Both the position numbers and the translations under genes were made by a program. A model generated the notes under the pieces. That model worked only from the letters and a program-made list of their open reading frames with translations, made no database searches and had not been told where the DNA came from. Of a stretch of 7,811 bases of DNA, positions 1 to 4,933 are shown piece by piece. How positions within the stretch are numbered: position 1 is the first letter of the stretch; each line of letters opens with the position of its first letter. Origin of the DNA: a bacterium (GTDB lineage: Bacteria; Patescibacteriota; CPR2; UBA1875; JAJYID01); assembly GCA_021791015.1 (NCBI GenBank), contig JAJYFH010000031.1, forward strand, positions 1 to 7,811, given 5' to 3'.

Positions 1-56
1 CCATCAAGAATCGGTTTGATCCATCTTAATTTTTCTTCTTGGGTACTATTTGGCAT
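1..56 (-). CDS. Transposase-like protein, N-terminal fragment cut by the window edge
   Basis: A reading frame runs leftward out of the window and has no stop in it. From the start chosen here it begins MPNSTQEEKLRWIKPILD. In-frame ATGs also exist at 65 and 74. I prefer 56 because GGGAG at 68-72 lies about 11 nt upstream of it and is too close to the ATG at 65. The short text resembles the N-termini of IS481-type transposases of AT-rich uncultured bacteria, but only 18 residues are visible. The upstream DNA carries a terminal-repeat-like sequence with a TTTTGCAC core, related to the CTTTGCACCACTT core of the IS at 3697-4660, which supports a transposase. It would be the integrase that moves the element. 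Confidence is limited by length. Confidence 0.4.
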   Translation of the reverse strand, partial: MPNSTQEEKLRWIKPILD

Positions 57-107
57 TGTTTTCATATCTCCCATTTTAATGTTAAAAGTGCAAAAGGTGT
101 GTGCACA
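1..107 (-). mobile_element. Outer end of a second IS481-like element, rest outside the window
   Basis: Read on the minus strand from 107, the sequence starts TGTGCACACACC and continues CTTTTGCAC before the transposase start. A TGT tip and a TTTGCAC core are what the intact IS at 3697-4660 also shows. It abuts the IS remnant at 115, so it may have inserted into or next to that remnant. The exact tip and any target duplication cannot be fixed with only one end visible. Confidence 0.35.
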
Positions 108-114
108 TTACCTA

Positions 115-232
115 AATAGCTTGACGGCTTCCAAGCGAACCCGTCCGATTTGGGGATTTGATGTATATGCCATAGTTATATTTTAGGATAAAAGTGGTGC
201 AAAGCTATTGAACCATTACGATATTATGGACA
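115..232 (-). mobile_element. 118-bp remnant of the transposase-proximal end of the IS481-family element
   Basis: This segment matches 4543-4660 base for base except at one position (138 versus 4566). It holds the terminal inverted repeat, the leader, and the first 19 codons of the transposase (start at 173, minus strand). The single mismatch is silent in a Val codon. The copy is broken at 115, where unrelated sequence begins, so it cannot make transposase. The orientation is the same as the full copy, so the two form direct repeats 4428 bp apart. The near identity implies recent movement or recombination of the element. Confidence 0.9.
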
Positions 233-255
233 AAAAACACATTAGCGAGTATAAT
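227..255 (+). promoter_or_regulatory. Hybrid promoter: -35 from the IS end, -10 in flanking DNA
   Basis: TGGACA at 227-232 (five of six bases of TTGACA) forms the extreme tip of the IS remnant. TATAAT at 250-255 is a perfect -10 in the adjacent non-IS DNA. The spacer is 17 bp, the optimum for a housekeeping sigma factor. Transcription would start near 262 and give a leader of about 65 nt before the maturase gene at 327. The same IS tip at 4655-4660 has no -10 at the right distance. Confidence 0.6.
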
Positions 256-326
256 GACACCGCCAAGTACTGAAAAGTAACTAATGTACATTTAACAAAT
301 TGTTTGATTACCCGAAAGGTTGAAAG

Positions 327-1640
327 ATGAAATCATCCTACTACAACATCGTGGCAAGCATCACTGGCGGGAAAGTTCTCTACAACACCATGTACAAGAA
401 TATCGTCGAGCTTTCGCTCGACGAGTACAAGCTACTCCTAAAGATGGAAAGGAGTGGCTTTGCTGTATCAAGCGAAGAGGAGTCCAAACTACTCAAGTTC
501 TTAACCGAACAAATGTTCATAGTCGATGACAATCTGGACGAACTTGAGTATTTCAAGCTCGAGTGGAATAGAAGCCTCTACTCGTCCGGTGTTCTCAACC
601 ACACCATACTTCCGAACCTTGCATGCAACCTGGACTGTCCGTATTGCTTCGAGAGCAAAACGGGAAGGTTCATGAGTAGAGAGGACGAAGAGAACTACCT
701 TGCGTGGCTTGAACCACAGCTTGTAGGTACAAAATACCTTTACTTGTCATGGTTCGGTGGTGAGCCCCTCCTTTCAAAGAATACTATTGAAAGGATTACC
801 GAAGGCATTCTACGCATGGAGAAACAGTACGGTTTTGAGTATGCCGCGAACATCGTAACAAACGGCGTATTGCTGGACAAGAAGTTCACTCAGCGAGTCG
901 AAACACTCCGTATCAAGAGCGTACAAGTAACGCTCGATGGAGATAGAGATATCCATGACTCCTATCGTTTTGCGAAGAAGTCGGGCGCGGGAACTTTCGA
1001 CACTATTCTGGAGAATATGACGGGTTTCTGTAGAGACGATGCCTCTGACGCCGTATTAAGCATACGAGTGAATGTGACGGACGAAAACTACGGAAGCTTA
1101 CCTGCGCTATTCGAAAGAATACCCACCGTCATAAAGGATAAATCTGTTCTGATGTTCCGATGGGTCTACTCGCATTCCAACGGTAGAAATCCTGGCAAGG
1201 AGTTCTCAGAAAAGATGAAGGGAGAATCTCCTATCACAAACCTCATACCGCTCTATCAGCTTGCAGAAGAAATGGGCTTTACAACGAACTCCTTTGACGA
1301 GGAGCTTACGTACAACTTCTGTGAGTGTGATTTTGATAAAGCCTTTCTAATCGACCAAGACGGCGACCTGTTCATGTGTTCGCATAGTATGGAGAAGGAG
1401 GAGTCTGTCGGGAATGTCAGTAGCGGCTTTTCGTCCCAGAGAAACTTCTCAAGATACGCAAGGTTCGTAAACACAACTCCATTCGAAGACGAAGAATGCC
1501 TCGAATGCAAGATCCTACCTCTGTGTAAGGGAGGTTGCAGAAAAGCGCGCTACCTCGGTACGAAGGTGTGTTCTGATGTACGTTGGGATATACCCGGGTA
1601 CATTCTCCAGAAGCACCAGAAAGCGCAGCTATTCTTGTAG
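327..1640 (+). CDS. Radical SAM/SPASM peptide maturase
   Basis: This 437-residue protein is a radical SAM enzyme of the peptide-modifying SPASM class. Residues 1-90 form an N-terminal domain of the kind that precedes the core in such maturases. The CX3CX2C motif that holds the SAM-binding [4Fe-4S] cluster is C100, C104 and C107, in ACNLDCPYC. GGEP at 144-147 is the SAM amino-group contact. The C-terminal SPASM domain has C332, C334 and C351, then C391-x2-C394-x5-C400-x3-C404 and C415, which fits the two auxiliary-cluster pattern well. All key residues are intact and the length is normal. The start has AAAGG at 315-319, 7 nt upstream. The small peptide gene 47 nt downstream is the probable substrate; family members make thioether or other Calpha/Cbeta crosslinks in RiPPs. 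Which bond is made cannot be read from the sequence. The region is visibly richer in GC than the genes to its right, which suggests acquisition. Confidence 0.9.
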   Translation: MKSSYYNIVASITGGKVLYNTMYKNIVELSLDEYKLLLKMERSGFAVSSEEESKLLKFLTEQMFIVDDNLDELEYFKLEWNRSLYSSGVLNHTILPNLACNLDCPYCFESKTGRFMSREDEENYLAWLEPQLVGTKYLYLSWFGGEPLLSKNTIERITEGILRMEKQYGFEYAANIVTNGVLLDKKFTQRVETLRIKSVQVTLDGDRDIHDSYRFAKKSGAGTFDTILENMTGFCRDDASDAVLSIRVNVTDENYGSLPALFERIPTVIKDKSVLMFRWVYSHSNGRNPGKEFSEKMKGESPITNLIPLYQLAEEMGFTTNSFDEELTYNFCECDFDKAFLIDQDGDLFMCSHSMEKEESVGNVSSGFSSQRNFSRYARFVNTTPFEDEECLECKILPLCKGGCRKARYLGTKVCSDVRWDIPGYILQKHQKAQLFL

Positions 1641-1672
1641 TGGCATGCAAAAATGTCGATGTGTCCAATAGA

Positions 1673-1680
1673 AGGAGGTG
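1673..1680 (+). promoter_or_regulatory. Near-perfect ribosome binding site of the small peptide gene
   Basis: AGGAGGTG lies 7 nt before the ATG at 1688 and is almost the full complement of the 16S 3' end. It is far stronger than the AAAGG of the maturase. This fits a substrate peptide made in excess over its enzyme, and it confirms that a short frame otherwise easily missed is a real gene. Confidence 0.85.
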
Positions 1681-1687
1681 ATTATAG

Positions 1688-1846
1688 ATGAAGGCACTTC
1701 AGACGATGACGAGCCGCGAGGACTTTAACCGTACGGCTAGTGTTAAGGCGGAGAACCTCCCAAATGGAGGATTGCTCGCCAAGACCGTAGCTACGGTTAA
1801 GCCAAGGAAATGCTGTGGCGCGGCCTTCAAGGAGCAGGTCGAATAG
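1688..1846 (+). CDS. Putative RiPP precursor peptide (52 aa)
   Basis: The frame starts at ATG 1688 and stops at TAG 1844-1846. It encodes 52 residues beginning MKALQTMTSREDFNRTAS. The first half is charged and leader-like. NLPNGG at residues 23-28 resembles a double-glycine leader cleavage site, which would release a 24-residue core. The core carries TVATVKPRKCCGAAFKEQVE at its end, with adjacent Cys 42 and Cys 43 followed by Gly. Position right after a SPASM maturase, an excellent RBS, matching base composition and a strong hairpin just after the stop all support a substrate peptide. I recognise no family: two Cys are too few for the six-Cys SCIFF type, and no Trp, Tyr or repeated motif marks a streptide, PQQ or rotapeptide. 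No peptidase or exporter is in the window. The precursor role is inference from context. Confidence 0.7.
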   Translation: MKALQTMTSREDFNRTASVKAENLPNGGLLAKTVATVKPRKCCGAAFKEQVE

Positions 1847-1859
1847 GCCTGCCCCGACA

Positions 1860-1900
1860 GTTAGCACCTATCTACCATCTTTTGGCAGATAGGTGCTAAC
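1860..1900 (+). terminator. Perfect 14-bp hairpin behind the peptide gene
   Basis: GTTAGCACCTATCT (1860-1873) pairs without mismatch with AGATAGGTGCTAAC (1887-1900). Two further C-G pairs inside leave a 7-nt loop. No clear T-run follows, so it may protect the 3' end or pause polymerase rather than terminate alone. It begins 14 nt after the peptide stop codon and closes the peptide operon. Confidence 0.65.
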
Positions 1901-1937
1901 AATCTTCTTACCCTGAGAAAAAATCAAATAAAATGTC

Positions 1938-1966
1938 ATCCCGTTGCTTATAGCGCGGGATTTTTT
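1938..1966 (+). terminator. Intrinsic terminator of the peptide operon
   Basis: ATCCCG (1938-1943) pairs with CGGGAT (1956-1961), extended by a T-G pair. The stem runs straight into TTTTTT at 1961-1966. This is a classic stem plus U-tract, placed 92 nt after the peptide gene and ahead of the next promoter, so it separates the two transcription units. Confidence 0.75.
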
Positions 1967-1997
1967 ATACACATAAATTTAATTTCATTGCGTACAC

Positions 1998-2038
1998 TTA
2001 GGCGATTCACCTAAATATAGGGCTAACGATTTTATCGT
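1998..2038. promoter_or_regulatory. Two small hairpins or operator-like palindromes upstream of a promoter
   Basis: TTAGG (1998-2002) pairs with CCTAA (2010-2014), and ACGAT (2026-2030) pairs with ATCGT (2034-2038) across a TTT loop. They sit 9 to 50 bp upstream of the -35 box at 2047, where activator or repressor sites are usual. The first, read on the minus strand, closely resembles the palindrome at 2132-2148 in the leader. That gives a matched pair of sites on either side of the promoter. Binding by a regulator is inference. Confidence 0.3.
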
Positions 2039-2046
2039 ATCTCATT

Positions 2047-2076
2047 TTGTACTGAATATCAAAATAGTGCTATAAT
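2047..2076 (+). promoter_or_regulatory. Sigma-70 type promoter for the gene at 2176
   Basis: TTGTAC (2047-2052) and a perfect TATAAT (2071-2076) are separated by 18 bp. The predicted start near 2083 gives a leader of about 93 nt. It lies downstream of the terminator at 1938-1966 and so starts an independent unit. Confidence 0.65.
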
Positions 2077-2080
2077 GTTC

Positions 2081-2148
2081 TCGAGCGTAGTGCTGAACCA
2101 AGACGAGCGCTATAGGCGTTCGACGTGTATATAGGTGAAATCAACCTA
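2081..2148 (+). promoter_or_regulatory. Structured 5' leader of the gene at 2176, unknown type
   Basis: TCGAGCG (2081-2087) can pair with CGTTCGA (2117-2123). Directly inside, TAGTGCT (2088-2094) pairs with AGCGCTA (2106-2112), leaving an 11-nt loop and a 4-nt bulge. A second hairpin, TAGGT (2132-2136) with ACCTA (2144-2148), follows. Both lie at the very start of the predicted transcript. I recognise no riboswitch class. The absence of a Shine-Dalgarno sequence before the ATG makes leader-based control worth considering. Confidence 0.4.
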
Positions 2149-2175
2149 GACAGCGAACCCACTAAATAGACAAGC

Positions 2176-2820
2176 ATGAAAGATTATATATGGAAACCAC
2201 ACGGAATACCTATACGAGTACAAGGAATACCCCTTGAACCAATTCTAGCCTTTAAGCAATTCGTTATGCCTGGTATTCGTGATGTTGACTGGATTGAAGA
2301 TAGCTCGAAAGTAACCGACACAGGCATGAGCAAGCGGGAGTGGCTTGGGCTAATACTACACGCACTTGCCCTTATGGATTTAACTGGTGATAAATCATTG
2401 GTTGCGAAGATGTTCGAAAATGATGATGGTGGTTTGGTTCGTGTTTGTGACAATGGAGCAGTTTATATCGAACAGACGCTAGCAACCCATATGGATAAGC
2501 GGTACAACTCAGTTCACGACGCATTGGCAGGCCAAATAAAGGATAAGTCATCGAGAGGTCAAAACTACGCTGATAATCGACATTTACTTGTTTTTTGTAA
2601 TATGGATGGTGTCTTTGAGGAGAACAAAATCTCCGTTGAAGTGAGCAAGGGCTGTTTTAATATAGTTAATATATTGGCTTTTAGTAGTAGTAGGCAGTAT
2701 TTATCATTGATATTTGATAGGGAAAAATCCGATGGACCAATACATAAGTATGTAATATCCGAAACTGAACTGATTAAAAGTGCTATGAATCTCGACGAGT
2801 TGCCAATAGAAAAAGTTTGA
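2176..2820 (+). CDS. Hypothetical protein, 214 aa
   Basis: I do not recognise this protein. It is soluble in character, with no signal peptide or membrane span. Residues 1-40 start MKDYIWKPHGIPIRVQGIP. A helical stretch with WLGLILHALALMDLTGD follows near residues 55-75. Around residues 127-145 there is an SRGQNYADNRHLLVFCNMDG stretch, where a charged segment leads into a hydrophobic strand. This layout is seen in some restriction-endonuclease-like hypotheticals, but I cannot place a full catalytic motif. The gene has its own promoter and structured leader, but no evident ribosome binding site before ATG 2176. It ends 9 bp from the stop of the convergent phosphorylase gene and no terminator is visible between them. 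Composition is intermediate between the GC-richer peptide locus and the AT-rich phosphorylase. Confidence 0.75.
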   Translation: MKDYIWKPHGIPIRVQGIPLEPILAFKQFVMPGIRDVDWIEDSSKVTDTGMSKREWLGLILHALALMDLTGDKSLVAKMFENDDGGLVRVCDNGAVYIEQTLATHMDKRYNSVHDALAGQIKDKSSRGQNYADNRHLLVFCNMDGVFEENKISVEVSKGCFNIVNILAFSSSRQYLSLIFDREKSDGPIHKYVISETELIKSAMNLDELPIEKV

Positions 2821-2829
2821 AAGATAACA

Positions 2830-3573
2830 CTAAATTGTTGTGACTATTTCTAATGCAGCTTTGAATAGTTTCTCTGGATCTCGTTCATTTTCGTGCAAAT
2901 TCTGCCCATCAATATTATCATCAGTGATTAAAAAACTAGCAAAACTTATATTACGAAATTGTGCAACTGCAATCAATGACGCCAGCTCCATATCGACAGC
3001 TATACAACCATTATTTTTCATAGTCTGCAACTTTCCGACTGTCTCTCTATATACAGCATCAGTTGTCCAGACTTTACCATTTAAAAAATGTACGTCATAT
3101 TTAGAAAAAAATTTATTCATTACAATTATTGAATTGGCATCTTGAGTGACTTCATCGCTTGGTGGTAAATAATGATAGCTCACGCCTTCTTCTCGGTAAG
3201 CTGAAGTAGGAATAATGATTGTATTTTTAGATATTTTTTTATCCATTGCTCCACATGTGCCAAATGCGACAATTTTATTTATTCCACTAGCAATTAACAG
3301 CTCCATTTCTACGGCAGACATGGCAGAACCACCAACTCCATCGGCTGGTGATACTAGTAATATATTTTCTTTGCCAGATTTATATATCATAAAATTATCA
3401 AATACTCCTTTTTCGTCGTTTTTTACGGGCGACACTTCAATATTGTCTTGTTTTTTTATATGGTCTTCCCACACCTCATCATCAAATATCATTAAGGCTT
3501 TTGTTGGACTACCGAATAAATCAAGACTAGTGGGACTGAATAATGCGTTCTTGTCACGATCAAATTTAATCAT
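2830..3573 (-). CDS. Nucleoside phosphorylase (PNP/UDP phosphorylase superfamily)
   Basis: The 247-residue protein matches the fold and length of the purine nucleoside/uridine phosphorylase superfamily. These cytosolic enzymes split nucleosides with phosphate to a free base and ribose 1-phosphate, in nucleoside salvage. Visible family motifs are GVGGSAMSAVEMELLIASG at 79-97, FGTCGAM at 104-110, TTDAVYRET at 170-178, AVDMELASL at 192-200 (the ribose-contacting Met-Glu), and TDDN at 217-220, where the base-binding Asp usually sits. The base specificity cannot be assigned; related nucleosidases share this fold. The start is supported by AAGGAAAG, 7 nt before the ATG, and a TATAAT upstream. It is strongly AT-rich, unlike the peptide locus across the convergent junction. 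Salvage enzymes are plausible in organisms with reduced nucleotide synthesis. Confidence 0.88.
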   Translation of the reverse strand: MIKFDRDKNALFSPTSLDLFGSPTKALMIFDDEVWEDHIKKQDNIEVSPVKNDEKGVFDNFMIYKSGKENILLVSPADGVGGSAMSAVEMELLIASGINKIVAFGTCGAMDKKISKNTIIIPTSAYREEGVSYHYLPPSDEVTQDANSIIVMNKFFSKYDVHFLNGKVWTTDAVYRETVGKLQTMKNNGCIAVDMELASLIAVAQFRNISFASFLITDDNIDGQNLHENERDPEKLFKAALEIVTTI

Positions 3574-3620
3574 TTATTAACTTTCCTTTTGAAGTTATTT
3601 TAATAGCTTTATTAAAAAAT

Positions 3621-3651
3621 ATTATAACATCTTTTTAACACTTTTTGTCTA
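3621..3651 (-). promoter_or_regulatory. Candidate promoter of the nucleoside phosphorylase gene
   Basis: On the minus strand TAGACA (3646-3651) and a perfect TATAAT (3621-3626) are spaced by 19 bp, somewhat long. The start would fall about 40 nt before the ATG at 3573. The -10 is convincing, the -35 less so. Confidence 0.45.
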
Positions 3652-3696
3652 TTCTATTGAAACTGTAACAATTTATTTATAAAAAGAATTATCCTT

Positions 3697-3739
3697 TGTA
3701 TCAATATTACGCTTTCTAATCAATACCTTTGCACCACTT
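3697..3739 (+). repeat. Left terminal inverted repeat of the IS
   Basis: Starts TGTATCAATATTACG and ends with the conserved core CTTTGCACCACTT (3727-3739), which is a perfect inverse of the core in the right end. It overlaps the last codons of the transposase gene. Confidence 0.65.
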
Positions 3740-4601
3740 CCATAGGCCTTTGAAGGCCTATTCCCAGATGTCTCCTTTCATTATTGTAATAATATAAATA
3801 AGCTGTGATTCTTTTCTGTAAATTCTCTTCAATCCATATCTTTTCACGTTCTTCTTGGATGGTTTTATTGAATCTTTCAATATGGGCATTATCATTTGGT
3901 TTTCTGACCCTGGAATGCCTTAGCTTAGTTCCTTTGTAGCCGAGCATGTCAGAAAACCATCTGCCAAATTCAGGACCGTTATCTGTCTGAACTGTCTTAA
4001 ACCTAAAACCGGCTAACCTTTGAGCCTTTAATACAAACTTCAAGCTGTTAGCTTGGGAAAATCTTTCTGTATACTCTGCATAAGCAAACCTCGAGTAAAG
4101 ATCGATTAAAGTATAGATATAGTATCTGGTGCCGTCAGGGCGGGTAAGATGAATAGTATCGAGCTGAACCAAGTCTCCGGGCGCAAAAACAAGCGGTCTT
4201 GGAATATGTGGCCTGAATCTCTTCCAAGGACTCTTTTTCTTAATCAATCCTTGTCTTTTCAAAGTTCTTTTAATCGAGGATAAGCTAACCTTAATACCTT
4301 GCTCCTTCAAGTCTTCATGAATTACTTCGGCGCATCTGTTGTGCTTCAGTCTTTCCGTTCTGATTGCCTCAATAATGTCTTGGGGCAGTTCTCTCGGATG
4401 ATGGTGAGGCCTTGATGATCTGGTTTGGAGGTGTACATGAAGGCTTAGACATTCGTTTTCGTATCTTTGGCTCCATCTAACCACTGAGGAATGTGAATAT
4501 CCGAGATGTCGGGCTACCTTTCTTGTAGACCAACCTTTTCTTAATAGCTTGACGGCTTCCAAGCGGACCCGTCCGATTTGGGGATTTGATGTATATGCCA
4601 T
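3720..4601 (-). CDS. IS481-family transposase, DDE integrase type
   Basis: The 293-residue protein appears full length. Residues 20-45 hold a helix-turn-helix (GWSTRKVARHLGYSHSSVVRW) that binds the element ends. A linker with the family-typical His/Pro/Arg-rich segment RSSRPHHHPREL follows at 61-72. The rve integrase core (about 138-250) has the catalytic triad D148 (QLDTIHL), D207 (QTDNGPEF) and E242 (NAHIERFN), with 34 residues between the last two. The C-terminal YYNNERRHLGIG at 271-282 is the common integrase tail. All catalytic residues are present, so it should be active in cut-and-paste or copy-out transposition. No Shine-Dalgarno is visible before ATG 4601, which may keep expression low. 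The stop codon lies inside the left inverted repeat. Confidence 0.93.
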   Translation of the reverse strand: MAYTSNPQIGRVRLEAVKLLRKGWSTRKVARHLGYSHSSVVRWSQRYENECLSLHVHLQTRSSRPHHHPRELPQDIIEAIRTERLKHNRCAEVIHEDLKEQGIKVSLSSIKRTLKRQGLIKKKSPWKRFRPHIPRPLVFAPGDLVQLDTIHLTRPDGTRYYIYTLIDLYSRFAYAEYTERFSQANSLKFVLKAQRLAGFRFKTVQTDNGPEFGRWFSDMLGYKGTKLRHSRVRKPNDNAHIERFNKTIQEEREKIWIEENLQKRITAYLYYYNNERRHLGIGLQRPMEVVQRY

Positions 4602-4619
4602 AGTTATATTTTAGGATAA

Positions 4620-4660
4620 AAGTGGTGCAAAGCTATTGAACCATTACGATATTATGGACA
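4620..4660 (-). repeat. Right terminal inverted repeat of the IS
   Basis: On the minus strand it begins TGTCCATAATATCG and ends CTTTGCACCACTT (4632-4620), a perfect match to the inner 13 bp of the left repeat, with CAATA also shared just outside the core. The outward-facing TGGACA at its tip resembles a -35 box. Confidence 0.7.
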
Positions 4661-4693
4661 AAAAAAATAAAAAAATTCAGAAATAATAGACCG

Positions 4694-4933
4694 TTGAATT
4701 TCCTGCTCATTGTTTTGGGTGTGATATTTATTATTTTGGCTGTCATTGGCGCGCTTCTTCCATTTGTGCCTGGATTTATATTCCTTATTATTGGTATAAT
4801 GCTTCTTGGTGAAGAATTCTGCCTAAGCCGATGGATTATGGAAAAATCGCTGCAGAAATTGAGAAAAAAAATCGAAAAAAACGCCTTTCGTAATGAGTGG
4901 TGGCAATGGAAAACAATAAATGATTACTCCTGA
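4694..4933 (+). CDS. Small two-span membrane protein, PGPGW-like
   Basis: This 79-residue inner-membrane protein has two hydrophobic helices (about 3-20 and 24-40) split by a Pro-Gly turn (LLPFVPGF). An acidic-to-basic tail with SLQKLRKKIEKN follows. The layout resembles the short PGPGW/DUF454-type membrane proteins, whose function is unknown. The first usable start is a TTG at 4694 with no ribosome binding site. The frame stays open upstream to 4640, into the IS end. The insertion has therefore probably removed or replaced the native 5' end and promoter. It overlaps the next gene by 14 bp, so the two were likely co-translated. Whether the cut version is still expressed is unclear. Confidence 0.65.
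   Translation: MNFLLIVLGVIFIILAVIGALLPFVPGFIFLIIGIMLLGEEFCLSRWIMEKSLQKLRKKIEKNAFRNEWWQWKTINDYS

Larger units (their letters stand above)
3697..4660 (-). mobile_element. Complete IS481-family insertion sequence (about 964 bp)
   Basis: The element has one transposase gene filling almost its whole length and imperfect terminal inverted repeats of about 41-43 bp, both starting TGT. Its right end is identical over 118 bp to the remnant at 115-232, and that match stops at the same point (apart from shared A residues), which fixes the right boundary near 4660. The left boundary near 3697 rests on the inverted repeat only. I see no clear target-site duplication: the flanks are TTATCCTT on the left and an A-run on the right. 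Confidence 0.8.

Noticed and set aside
320..529. A 69-residue plus-strand frame overlapping the maturase start
   Set aside because: It is out of frame with the well-supported radical SAM gene and has no family features.
1688..1846. SCIFF-type or other named thioether precursor class for the small peptide
   Set aside because: The peptide has only two Cys, adjacent to each other, whereas SCIFF peptides have six; other class markers are also absent.
2075..2134. A 19-residue frame starting MFSSVVLNQDERYRRSTCI
   Set aside because: Its start codon overlaps the -10 box of the promoter at 2047-2076 and so would not be in the transcript, and there is no RBS.
2840..3580. Two open frames on the plus strand (2840-3145 and 3215-3580)
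   Set aside because: They lie antisense to the nucleoside phosphorylase, whose motifs, RBS and promoter are clear. Their products are low in complexity and match nothing I know.
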